Below the pieces are notes generated by a model. The model saw nothing but the letters and a program-made list of their open reading frames with translations, made no database searches and was not told where the DNA came from. This document shows, in pieces, positions 1 through 6,759 of a stretch of 6,866 nt of DNA. The position numbers were made by a program, and so were the translations under genes. The stretch spans positions 1 to 6,866 of the forward strand of contig CAILKC010000070.1 in NCBI GenBank assembly GCA_903834675.1. Reading direction: 5' to 3'. Every line of letters starts with the position of its first letter. The stretch's first letter is position 1. This DNA comes from an uncultured Victivallales bacterium (GTDB lineage: Bacteria; Verrucomicrobiota; Lentisphaeria; Oligosphaerales; JAFGRS01).

Positions 1-4
1 CGCC

Positions 5-2662
5 ATGAAACGCTCCAAATCCACCACACGACAGCGGGGCATCGCGCTGATGATGACCCTGGGCGTGCTGGCCCTGCTGCTGATCATGGCCCTGGCTTTC
101 GCCTACACCACGCGCACCGAGCGCCTGGCAGCCGGGGTGAACACGGATTTGATCCGGGCCCGGTTGCTGGCCGAGTCCGGTGTCGAGCGCGCCATCGCCT
201 TCCTGCGCGAGCAATATGCCGCCAACCCGGCACCCGGGACACAGTTCTATGTGCCGACGTTTGCCACTTCGAGTGAATCGGCGTGGGTGTTCGACTCCAC
301 TACCTCGCCGCCGGGTCGCGGCGGGCGGTACTTGGGCAGTGTCAGCCTGCTCAAGTCCAGCGTTGACCTGGTGCAGAACCACATCAAGGACGCCCTGGCC
401 TCAACGATCCGCGTGGGTACCACGGCCTACCAATTCACACCCGCCTCCAAGCTCCATGATGCGGTCGGTTGGATCCCGATCACGGTGAACCACGGGGCGG
501 GTACAGAGTCCTGCATCGGCCTAGTGGCCTACCTGGTCATCGATGAGACCGGCAAGATTGACCCGAGTCTGGCGGTGGGCGGTGCCTACGGCATCACGCC
601 GACGCCCACCGAGGATACGTCGACGCCCGACACCCGGCTGGGCCTGTATCCCGGCGAGATCTCCATGTCCGACGTGTTCACCGAGAACAACCCGGACTTC
701 TCCTATGGAAGCACTCTCTACGGCGCCGCGTATCTCTATGGCAATGCCTTCCAGTTGCGCATGAGCAACCCGGGCCGCTGGGACTCGCTCTACAACATCA
801 TGAACCGCTTCAAGTTGCCCACGCCGCTGACGCTGAACCAGGCGTGGGTCAACCGCTTCATCTGGTCGTTGCGGCCTTTCAGTGTTGAGGAACCCGAGGC
901 CTACTCGGATACTGCGGGCGGGGCTCTCAACTGGCGCTGTGATATCAATGCCATCGACTGGAACACCATGGGGATCTTCCCGACCGGCCTGGTTGCCGTC
1001 ACCTCGCCCTACAGCGCGAGCGTCGGCATTCCGTGGTTCGGGAAGATCGATGCGAGCGTGCGCGATCAGGTGACCGCCAACTTCATCGACTATATGGACG
1101 CGGACGTCGAGGCCAGCGGGGCCGGGGTTCCCGCCACCGACACACAGAATAACTACACCGCGCCGGTGGCCCCCTTCACGGTGGGCACGGCCACCTACGT
1201 CGGCTGCGAGGATGTGCCTTACATCAACGAGGTGTGGGTGCGTGGTACCGCGCAGATCACGCCGCGCACGCAGCCTGGCCTAGGGGTGGTCGGCGCCGAC
1301 GTCGACTTCACCTTTGACGGCGCGGTGGAGTTGATCAACGTCTACCAGACCGTTCGGGCTTTGGGATGCGATGTCGACCTCTGCGCTCGCGTGACGCTGA
1401 CTGCAAGCGATGATCCCGCCAACCCGCGGGAGTTCTATTCCACCTGCCACTGGGGTGGGGTCAGTGTGGCCAGCCGCGACTACACGACCACAGCCTGGGC
1501 TACGTCTGTGATCCCCAAGATCGCTTTTGGCCCTGGCATATTGCCGGTCGGCGGGAGCACGCTGACGCTGTCGATCCTGGACGTTCGCGTTGCCGTCAGC
1601 CAGTCGGCCGGCGGGCTGAGCGCGGCTACGCTGTGGGACTGTGCGGACCTTGGAACCTGTCCCAAGACGACTGTCCTGATCAATAACCAGGGCCAGGAGA
1701 TTTCGGCGGGTGTCAACGACCCGCGCTGCAACACGGCCTTCGCCGATGGCTGGTCGTGGGGCGCGTTCACCAGTAACAACACAGCCAACCCGGCATCGGG
1801 CACTCCAGGGGTCCCCACTGGGTCTCATCGCAATACCGAGTGCGTTGACCCCGGCAACGGCGATACCGAGGGCAGCGCCGACCCGGTGACTTGGTCGACC
1901 CCGTTCATCCGCAACGGCGCCGTGGTTTCCTTCTGGGAACTCGGGGCCATTAGCCGCGGGAAGCCTTGGCAGACGTTGAACCTGCACGGCAGTGACCAGA
2001 CCGTGGCCAATGTCGGCCTTTACAGCTACGGGGATTGGCCACTGCTCAACCAGGTCAAGCTGACACTCCCGCCTGCGGTATCCCCGCTCACGTCGCGTGG
2101 TGGCATCAACGTCTGGAGCGTCCAGCCCCCTGTCTGGAAACCGCTGCTGCAGGGGGTGCGCATGGGTACCACCTACTTGGACCCGAACGCTTGGAGCGGG
2201 GGCCCGGGAACCGAGTTGATTAACAACGCGGCGCTGGTCGCGGCAGCCGCAGATCTCGCCGGCGCGTCCCCCACGTGGACTAACGCCGCAGGAGCGGTCT
2301 TCGGCAGGGCTGCCATCGTCCGCTACGACCCCCTGACCACCGGCGGTGTCAGCAGCGCGGTGGACTCGTTGCTGGGCGCTCGCGGTAGTGATGCGCTTCG
2401 GGAGGAGGCGCCCTGTAAGCTGGTCGGCCTGCTCAATGATCGCATCAGTTACTACACGATCATCGTCTGTGCCAAGGCGGTCCAGGACGTGGGCGGTCTT
2501 CCCGCTGGAATGACTGCGGCAACCTGCCCGCGCGACTGGATCGAGTACCTCGCCGGCCGCTACTGTCGGCCCATGGCGGAGCAGAAGGTGATGGCCTTGG
2601 TGTGGCGGGACGCCGCCACCAACCAGTTCCGCATTGCCTCATTCGAGTATCTGGAGGACTGA
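5..2662 (+). CDS. Large GspK/PilX-like minor pseudopilin
   Basis: Probably a minor pseudopilin of a type II secretion or type IV pilus-like machine, anchored in the inner membrane with a large periplasmic part. A basic leader ends at Gly12, followed by a hydrophobic helix from Ile13 to about residue 35. Position +5 of the mature form is Met17, not Glu, as is usual for GspK. Further family-like stretches are DETGKID at 180-186, a NFIDYMDAD segment at 359-367 and E-x-x-PYINEV at 402-410. The C-terminus contains a KVMALVWRD stretch typical of long PilX/GspK-like proteins in this lineage. At 885 residues it is far longer than a standard GspK of about 300. The extra sequence is mostly Gly/Thr/Ser-rich, probably beta-structured, and holds most of its 14 cysteines. 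The start at position 5 fits the leader, but the upstream ribosome site lies outside the window. It is first in a tightly packed operon. Confidence 0.75.
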   Translation: MKRSKSTTRQRGIALMMTLGVLALLLIMALAFAYTTRTERLAAGVNTDLIRARLLAESGVERAIAFLREQYAANPAPGTQFYVPTFATSSESAWVFDSTTSPPGRGGRYLGSVSLLKSSVDLVQNHIKDALASTIRVGTTAYQFTPASKLHDAVGWIPITVNHGAGTESCIGLVAYLVIDETGKIDPSLAVGGAYGITPTPTEDTSTPDTRLGLYPGEISMSDVFTENNPDFSYGSTLYGAAYLYGNAFQLRMSNPGRWDSLYNIMNRFKLPTPLTLNQAWVNRFIWSLRPFSVEEPEAYSDTAGGALNWRCDINAIDWNTMGIFPTGLVAVTSPYSASVGIPWFGKIDASVRDQVTANFIDYMDADVEASGAGVPATDTQNNYTAPVAPFTVGTATYVGCEDVPYINEVWVRGTAQITPRTQPGLGVVGADVDFTFDGAVELINVYQTVRALGCDVDLCARVTLTASDDPANPREFYSTCHWGGVSVASRDYTTTAWATSVIPKIAFGPGILPVGGSTLTLSILDVRVAVSQSAGGLSAATLWDCADLGTCPKTTVLINNQGQEISAGVNDPRCNTAFADGWSWGAFTSNNTANPASGTPGVPTGSHRNTECVDPGNGDTEGSADPVTWSTPFIRNGAVVSFWELGAISRGKPWQTLNLHGSDQTVANVGLYSYGDWPLLNQVKLTLPPAVSPLTSRGGINVWSVQPPVWKPLLQGVRMGTTYLDPNAWSGGPGTELINNAALVAAAADLAGASPTWTNAAGAVFGRAAIVRYDPLTTGGVSSAVDSLLGARGSDALREEAPCKLVGLLNDRISYYTIIVCAKAVQDVGGLPAGMTAATCPRDWIEYLAGRYCRPMAEQKVMALVWRDAATNQFRIASFEYLED
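2653..2658 (+). promoter_or_regulatory. Shine-Dalgarno for the exported heptad-repeat gene
   Basis: GGAGGA lies inside the last codons of the GspK-like gene, 7 bases before the ATG at 2666. It fixes that start and implies coupled translation across the 3-base gap between the two genes. Confidence 0.75.
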
Positions 2663-2665
2663 TTC

Positions 2666-3361
2666 ATGTTGCGGGTCTGGATCAGCATCATGATCGGGTT
2701 GGGCGTGACTGTCGCTCTGACCGGGAGGGCGCAGGTAGCCGCTCCGTCGGCCACGGACACCGTCACGAAAATGACTGACGCTACCGCAAAGGTGACTGAG
2801 ACTACGGCGAAGGTCACCGACACCATCGCAAAGAAGGTTGAGCCGACCAAGCCCCTGACGTCGGCCCAGAAGGAGTCTGCGCGCCTCGGGGCCATCGCTG
2901 CATGGGCTGACAAGACCAAGGCCAGCCGCGAGCAGGTCCAGGCGGCCATTTTTGCCCCGATCATCGCCGGCAACCAGACCGACATTGAGTACAACCGCGA
3001 GGCGGCTGCATCCATCGGAAAGAAGGCTGAGGCCGCGGCCAAGGCAGGTGATGAGAACGCGCGCAAGCGTTTCCGCACCGTCGCCGAACTCTTCACCGAG
3101 TGTGGCAACGAGAACCGGCGGTTTTTGGGGTGCTACAAGAATGGTGACATGAAGGGAGTGCGAGACGCCCTGATACGTCTGCGCACCTACGACGCACGCA
3201 TCGCGGAGATTGTCGGTCAGACAGTACCCCGGAGTTGGTACGCGCACGACATCATGGTGGCCACGCTGGGTATGACCGACGCGGAGATCAAGCAATGGGG
3301 CGCGCAGCAGTCCTCCGGTCGCACTCCTCAGGCAGCACCGGCAGCCCGGGCGCAGAAGTGA
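2666..3361 (+). CDS. Exported protein with N-terminal heptad repeats, family not recognised
   Basis: I do not recognise the family. The N-terminus (MLRVWISIMIGLGVTVALTG) looks like a signal peptide, with possible cleavage near Ala22 (GRA, then Gln23), so the protein is probably periplasmic. Residues 30-57 are four consecutive seven-residue units starting with Thr: TDTVTKM, TDATAKV, TETTAKV, TDTIAKK. A Pro-containing linker follows, then an Ala/Lys/Glu-rich, probably helical body, and a Gln/Ala/Pro-rich tail. Two cysteines, Cys146 and Cys156, could form a disulfide. The gene begins 3 bases after the GspK-like stop with a good ribosome binding site. Its place inside the pilin operon suggests a periplasmic partner or assembly factor of the pseudopilus, which is inference from context. 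Its C-terminal codons do not overlap the next pilin if that gene starts at 3400. Confidence 0.75.
   Translation: MLRVWISIMIGLGVTVALTGRAQVAAPSATDTVTKMTDATAKVTETTAKVTDTIAKKVEPTKPLTSAQKESARLGAIAAWADKTKASREQVQAAIFAPIIAGNQTDIEYNREAAASIGKKAEAAAKAGDENARKRFRTVAELFTECGNENRRFLGCYKNGDMKGVRDALIRLRTYDARIAEIVGQTVPRSWYAHDIMVATLGMTDAEIKQWGAQQSSGRTPQAAPAARAQK
2753..2836 (+). repeat. Four tandem 21-bp coding repeats
   Basis: Four in-frame 21-bp units encode seven-residue repeats of pattern T-(D/E)-x-x-(A/T)-K-(hydrophobic or K). The units share amino-acid pattern more closely than bases, so synonymous and conservative changes have accumulated since duplication. They form the segment just after the signal peptide of the exported protein. 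Confidence 0.8.
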
Positions 3362-3399
3362 CACCCCAACGTGAACCTGGCATTCTGGATGGGCACTCT

Positions 3400-3891
3400 A
3401 TGAGGTCTCACAAGACAGCGCGGTTCACTCTGCTTGAGTTGCTCGCGGTCATGTCGATCATCTTCATCATGGCCGCGCTGCTGGTAGGCGTTACGAGTGT
3501 TGTTTCTCGGAACATGCACGAGGCGAAAACGAAAGCGCGCATGGAGGCCATGATGATGGCCCTGCAGGAACACTTCCAAGACCGCGGCTATTACCCACAG
3601 CAAGCCCCGGCCGTGGCTGTTAATTTTACCGCGTTTACCCACACCCAAACCGGTCGGCCGTATCTGGAGGGCTACGGCCCCACGGTAGGGTATCTTGATG
3701 GCTGGGAGCGTCCGTTCCTGTACGCGACTGCCGATGCGGCGAACGTACCGTATCCGGAGGGTTACCACCTCTGGTCCAGGGGGCACGACAAGAAGACCTT
3801 CCCTGCCGTTGACACTAGCATCGATAATCTTGGCACCGCAGCCACCGCGGCCAATACGGCGGACGACATCAACAGTTGGGGAAAGCGGTGA
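3400..3891 (+). CDS. GspG-like pseudopilin (first copy)
   Basis: Type II secretion/type IV pilus-like pseudopilin, inserted in the inner membrane and probably processed by a prepilin peptidase. Leader MRSHKTAR precedes F9-T-L-L-E13, placing Glu at +5 of the mature protein, then a hydrophobic helix to about residue 32. The residue before the cleavage site is Arg8, not the usual Gly. The C-terminus has DDINSW at 155-160, resembling the acidic end of GspG-type pseudopilins that helps bind calcium. The 163-residue length fits the family. ATG 3400 is chosen because it gives a normal short leader, although the ribosome site in front of it is weak. A GTG at 3358 overlapping the previous stop would add 14 unlikely leader residues. 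The stop overlaps the start of the nucleotidyltransferase gene by 4 bases. It shares end motifs with the pilin gene at 4773. Confidence 0.82.
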   Translation: MRSHKTARFTLLELLAVMSIIFIMAALLVGVTSVVSRNMHEAKTKARMEAMMMALQEHFQDRGYYPQQAPAVAVNFTAFTHTQTGRPYLEGYGPTVGYLDGWERPFLYATADAANVPYPEGYHLWSRGHDKKTFPAVDTSIDNLGTAATAANTADDINSWGKR

Positions 3892-4298
3892 CGACGGCGG
3901 GGTTCGATTACGCCGCGGCAGCGCGGCGGTTGCAGGTGCGTTCCCAGGCGCATGAGGCGGAGTTGGCGCAGCGGCTGGAGCAGGCGCGGCGAGAGGCGGC
4001 GGCAGTCATCGAGATGATCGTGAGCACGTATGCGCCGACGCGGGTCTGGCAGTGGGGGTCGCTGGTCCACGGTCGCGGTTTCAGTGAGGTGTCTGATCTC
4101 GATATCGCGGTAGAGGGCGTGACCGAGCCGCAGCGCTTCTTTGCCATGTTTGGCGAGGCCGAGAGGCTGACGACGCTGCCATTGGACTTGGTACAGATCG
4201 AGAAGATCGAGTCGGTGCATGCCGAGAGCATCCTCCGGAAAGGGCGGCTGGTCTATGACCGATCACAACCCGGACAGGGTGCGGGAGCTGCAGGCTGA
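3888..4298 (+). CDS. MNT-type minimal nucleotidyltransferase, probable antitoxin
   Basis: Minimal nucleotidyltransferase of the DNA polymerase beta superfamily. In known MNT-HepT pairs the partner acts as antitoxin by adding AMP to the HEPN toxin. Numbering from the GTG at 3888, the nucleotide-binding Gly57-Ser58 is followed by S-D70-L-D72, with a third acidic residue, Asp100, in PLDLVQ. All three metal-binding carboxylates are therefore present. The spacing is GS-X11-DXD, one residue longer than the common GS-X10-DXD. The N-terminal 50 residues are charged and probably helical. The GTG start overlaps the pilin stop as GTGA; a TTG at 3876 is an alternative that adds four residues. The last 14 codons overlap the HEPN gene, giving a Gly/Ala-rich tail that the family does not usually have. 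Identity as an MNT protein is solid; the antitoxin role is inferred from the neighbour. Confidence 0.82.
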   Translation: MTTAGFDYAAAARRLQVRSQAHEAELAQRLEQARREAAAVIEMIVSTYAPTRVWQWGSLVHGRGFSEVSDLDIAVEGVTEPQRFFAMFGEAERLTTLPLDLVQIEKIESVHAESILRKGRLVYDRSQPGQGAGAAG

Positions 4299-4772
4299 GC
4301 TCCAGAAGACGCTAGGTTTACTGGCGCGGCAGCGGGCTTTCTATGACGACTTCTTGGCCGGGGACTACCAGAAGCTCGGGCGGGGTAAGGTGGCGGCGAT
4401 CGTGGTGGCGGAGGTGCTGACCGACTACTACACCTGCGTGGAGACGTTGTTCTGGCGGATCTCGCAGTTCTTCGAGAACAACCTGCCCGCCGATCGTTGG
4501 CATGCCGAGGTGCTGCGCAAGATGACCTTGCAGGTTGATGGCGTGCGTGAGCGAGTGCTCAGTGACGGGACGTTCGCACGACTGGACGAACTGCGTCGGT
4601 TCCGACATTTTCGCCGCTATTACTTCGAGTTCGACTACGACTGGGGCAGGCTGGACTATCTGCTGACGGTGTACGATGGCCTGACGGAGTTACTGGCCCG
4701 GGACCTGACGGGCTTCGAAGGGTTCCTGGACAACCTGGCTCGCAGACTTGAAAGTGAAAAGGAGATACGCCG

Positions 4773-4776
<4 letters not shown>
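4255..4776 (+). CDS. HEPN/HepT-like protein, probable toxin of the MNT pair
   Basis: Resembles HepT-like HEPN proteins, all-helical and usually RNA-cleaving toxins that are silenced by an adjacent MNT enzyme. The 173-residue length and recalled family stretches support this: a D-Y-Y-T-C-V-E-T helix, N-N-L-P followed by W82-H83, then VDGVRERVLSD, and a FRHFRRYYFEFD segment at 116-127. The canonical HEPN motif is R-X4-6-H, often R-X4-H-X-Y. Here Arg117 is followed at that spacing by Tyr122, with Phe124 where the modified Tyr would lie; the only nearby His is His118. Related HepT-like proteins, as I recall them, also carry R-H-x-x-R, so this may be family-typical, not decay. ATG 4255 is preferred over ATG 4219 for its upstream AGGGCGG-like purine tract. 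The overlap with the MNT gene is 44 bases. The stop overlaps the next pilin start as ATGA. Confidence 0.72.
4758..4764 (+). promoter_or_regulatory. Shine-Dalgarno for the second GspG-like pilin
   Basis: AAAGGAG lies 8 bases upstream of the ATG at 4773, within the final codons of the HEPN gene. It is the strongest ribosome site in the operon and supports translation of the pilin both by coupling and by fresh initiation. Confidence 0.8.
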
Positions 4777-5309
<533 letters not shown>

Positions 5310-5318
5310 GGACAGCAA

Positions 5319-5346
5319 CGCCAGCCGCGAGCAGGTCTCGCTGGCG
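5319..5346 (+). other. Bulged hairpin after the operon stop
   Basis: CGCCAG (5319-5324) pairs with CTGGCG (5341-5346), and CGAG (5328-5331) with CTCG (5337-5340). There is a 3-base bulge and a 5-base loop. It lies 9 bases after the last stop and just before the terminator. With no T tract it is more likely an mRNA 3'-end structure than a terminator. Confidence 0.5.
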
Positions 5347-5361
5347 AGCGGGTTTACGTAT

Positions 5362-5396
5362 AGCGCCGGGTCACGGGACCCGGCGCTTGTGTTTGT
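5362..5396 (+). terminator. Intrinsic terminator of the pilin operon
   Basis: AGCGCCGGGTC (5362-5372) and GACCCGGCGCT (5377-5387) form a perfect 11-bp stem with a 4-base loop, ACGG. A T-rich tail, TGTGTTTGT, follows. The orientation and position about 50 bases after the last operon gene fit rho-independent termination. Read on the minus strand, the hairpin lacks a T-rich tail, so it is probably one-directional. Confidence 0.85.
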
Positions 5397-5466
5397 AAGC
5401 GAGAGCCTGTAACGAAACGGCCTCGCGGCTCCTGGCAACCTAACGATGCGGCGAGCCGGGGGTCTT

Positions 5467-5599
5467 TGGAGTGCGGCGGCAGAGTCCTGCTGGCCAGCAG
5501 GACGCGACACCGCTTTGGCTGAGACGCCTGGCCCGGGCCGAACGCTCCAGCCAAAGCGGTGTCGCCTCCGCCCTGCGGCAGACTTGCCACCGCACTCCA
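5467..5599. repeat. Nested 133-bp palindromic intergenic element
   Basis: Outer arms TGGAGTGCGG (5467-5476) and CCGCACTCCA (5590-5599) are perfectly complementary. Pairing continues imperfectly inward, GGCAGAGTC against GACTTGCC. An inner pair, GCGACACCGCTTTGGCT (5504-5520) and its exact complement (5549-5565), makes a 17-bp stem whose 28-base loop contains the palindrome GGCCCGGGCC (5530-5539). A separate perfect 20-bp palindrome occupies 5484-5503. The architecture resembles the dispersed extragenic palindromes I recall from PVC-group genomes. Whether it is multicopy cannot be seen in this window. Confidence 0.75.
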
Positions 5600-5603
5600 T
5601 ATC

Positions 5604-5622
5604 GCCAGCCTCCGCGGCTGGC
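5604..5622. other. Short GC hairpin next to the palindromic element
   Basis: GCCAGCC (5604-5610) and GGCTGGC (5616-5622) form a 7-bp stem with loop TCCGC, four bases beyond the large element. It lies downstream of the minus-strand pilin gene but has no T tract on either side. A terminator role is therefore unproven. Confidence 0.5.
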
Positions 5623-5747
5623 CGAACGCACGGCAGCGTTAGTGCCCCCCGCGTGAGCCTAAACGAAAGCAAGCGAACCCGTATTACCGACTTACTTGCC
5701 CGTCTGCATCCAAGGGTGCGACCCGAAACTTATCAGCATTGGGCGGC

Positions 5748-6431
5748 TCAGTTGTTCAACTTGCTCCAGTTCCTGCGCATGCCAAGGTTGACCAACTGGC
5801 TGTACATGTACCATCCGGTGTGGCCGTCGGTGAAGAGTACGTTGGTGCCGCCGCTGTGTCGGACAGGAACGTACAATGTGGGACTGGCCGTGCCCGTGCC
5901 GGTGTTGGAGGGAGGGCCGACTAAGGAGAGGCCAGGGGGGCCGTCACCAGTCCGTGTGTCGCCGACCCAGAGCATGGAGGATGGACTGGTGATGTCGCTC
6001 ATAGTGATCGGGCCGCCGCGCGGGTCAGTCGGGTAGGTGAAGCCAAAGCCGCCGTACGTCGCGAACGACCCAGTGGTCCACCCGTTGTAGTTGATTCCGT
6101 ACTCGCAGGATGATCCGGTGGTCGGCGATGGAAAGGCGGTCTCATCCGTCAGATTGGGGCAGTCCACCACCTTGTAGTCCACGAAGTACTTGTTCCAGAG
6201 TACCCACCAGAAGCGCCCGTCCTGCGAATAGCACGGGCTGTACTCGCTATTCTCATTGGAGTACATGATGCCTGACATACCAAGCTGCTTCAGGTTCGAG
6301 ATGCAGGAAATGCCGCGGGCCTTGTCCCGGGCCCCCGCGAGCGCCGGCAGCAACAACGCCGCCAGGATTGCAATGATGGCAATAACCACCAGCAACTCAA
6401 TGAGGGTGAACCGATTGCGTTGCTTGTCCAT
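5748..6431 (-). CDS. Stand-alone H-X9-DG pseudopilin-like protein
   Basis: Prepilin-like protein of the group with a C-terminal H-X9-DG motif, which is greatly expanded in Planctomycetota, Lentisphaerota and Verrucomicrobiota. Leader MDKQRNR precedes F8-T-L-I-E12, then a hydrophobic helix and the [14 protein letters not shown] pattern. The motif is His192, nine residues, then Asp202-Gly203, close to the C-terminus of the 227-residue protein. Two cysteines flank the early region (ISCISN) and a CPNL stretch. The residue before the cleavage site is Arg7, not Gly. ATG 6431 is chosen over an ATG seven codons upstream because a GAGG site stands 8 bases before it and the leader length is normal. The gene is transcribed toward the pilin operon, apparently alone from its own promoter. 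Its precise role in the family is unknown; it may be a surface or secreted pseudopilus component. Confidence 0.88.
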   Translation of the reverse strand: MDKQRNRFTLIELLVVIAIIAILAALLLPALAGARDKARGISCISNLKQLGMSGIMYSNENSEYSPCYSQDGRFWWVLWNKYFVDYKVVDCPNLTDETAFPSPTTGSSCEYGINYNGWTTGSFATYGGFGFTYPTDPRGGPITMSDITSPSSMLWVGDTRTGDGPPGLSLVGPPSNTGTGTASPTLYVPVRHSGGTNVLFTDGHTGWYMYSQLVNLGMRRNWSKLNN

Positions 6432-6439
6432 GGTCTTTG

Positions 6440-6443
6440 CCTC
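6440..6443 (-). promoter_or_regulatory. Shine-Dalgarno of the H-X9-DG gene
   Basis: On the minus strand GAGG stands 8 bases before ATG 6431, so it decides between this start and the in-frame ATG at 6452. Confidence 0.65.
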
Positions 6444-6495
6444 GCGCCACACCGTGTGACTACAGAAAAGTCGCTACGCTCCGCTCGGAGTCCTG

Positions 6496-6517
6496 GGTGC
6501 AACCTTAGGATTGCACC
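6496..6517 (-). promoter_or_regulatory. Hairpin in the 5' leader of the H-X9-DG gene
   Basis: GGTGCAA (6496-6502) and TTGCACC (6511-6517) form a perfect 7-bp stem around an 8-base loop. It lies between the candidate promoter and the ribosome site, inside the predicted leader RNA. It could affect mRNA stability or regulation. No T tract follows on the minus strand, so it is not an obvious attenuator. Confidence 0.5.
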
Positions 6518-6538
6518 TGCGGCCTCGTACCGCGAAAC

Positions 6539-6567
6539 AGTGTACAACAGTTTGCCCGGTTCCGCAA
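6539..6567 (-). promoter_or_regulatory. Candidate sigma-70-like promoter for the H-X9-DG gene
   Basis: On the minus strand TTGCGG (6567-6562) and TACACT (6544-6539) are separated by exactly 17 bases. They match the -35 and -10 consensus at three and four of six positions. The leader would be about 100 bases long. This is a pattern match only. Confidence 0.4.
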
Positions 6568-6645
6568 GCTTCGGTATGCATGATCGCCCTGCGACGGCAC
6601 GGGCATCACGCCTTTGAATCACGCGACCGTGTGCAGTCTCCGTAG

Positions 6646-6740
6646 GAATTGACCGGCCGCGGCTTGCGGCCAGTGCCCGGGCGGCCCCGGGCGCTCCAAA
6701 GCCGGTGGAAATGCGGTGGGGGGCCACCGCCGCGCCTGAG
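6646..6740. repeat. GC-rich structured repeat, copy 1
   Basis: A 95-bp unit that begins GAATTGACCGGCCGC and ends ACCGCCGCGCCTGAG. It contains hairpin A, GGCCGC (6655-6660) with GCGGCC (6666-6671); hairpin B, GCCCGGG (6675-6681) with CCCGGGC (6686-6692); and hairpin C, GCGGTGG (6713-6719) with CCACCGC (6724-6730). It aligns with copy 2 over most of its length. Confidence 0.75.
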
Positions 6741-6759
6741 GCCAGGCGCCTCTCCAGGG

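Larger units (their letters stand above)
5310..5747. other. Non-coding interval between convergent genes
   Basis: No convincing gene lies here. The interval holds a small hairpin (5319-5346), the operon terminator (5362-5396), the large palindromic element (5467-5599) and a further hairpin (5604-5622). CTAACG at 5440-5445 and CGTTAG at 5637-5642 flank the palindromic part. I see nothing recognisable in 5397-5439 or 5643-5747, and no T-tailed terminator for the minus-strand pilin gene. Confidence 0.7.

Noticed and set aside
1280..1987. Long minus-strand open frame inside the GspK-like gene
   Set aside because: Antisense to a well-supported gene, Arg/Ala-rich with no recognisable domain, and expected in high-GC DNA.
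2639..3364. Long minus-strand open frame across the exported-protein gene
   Set aside because: Covers the same bases as a plus-strand gene with a signal peptide, good ribosome site and operon spacing. The antisense product looks like a composition artefact.
3358..3402. GTG start at 3358 for the first GspG-like pilin
   Set aside because: It would mirror the GTGA overlap seen downstream but gives a 22-residue leader of unusual composition and has no better ribosome site. ATG 3400 gives a normal prepilin leader.
4219..4254. ATG 4219 as start of the HEPN gene
   Set aside because: It would lengthen the overlap with the MNT catalytic domain to 80 bases and add 12 residues unlike the family. ATG 4255 has a purine-rich site in front.
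5446..6036. Plus-strand open frame of 196 residues from the palindromic element into the minus-strand pilin
   Set aside because: Half is repeat and half is antisense to the H-X9-DG gene, with no domain.
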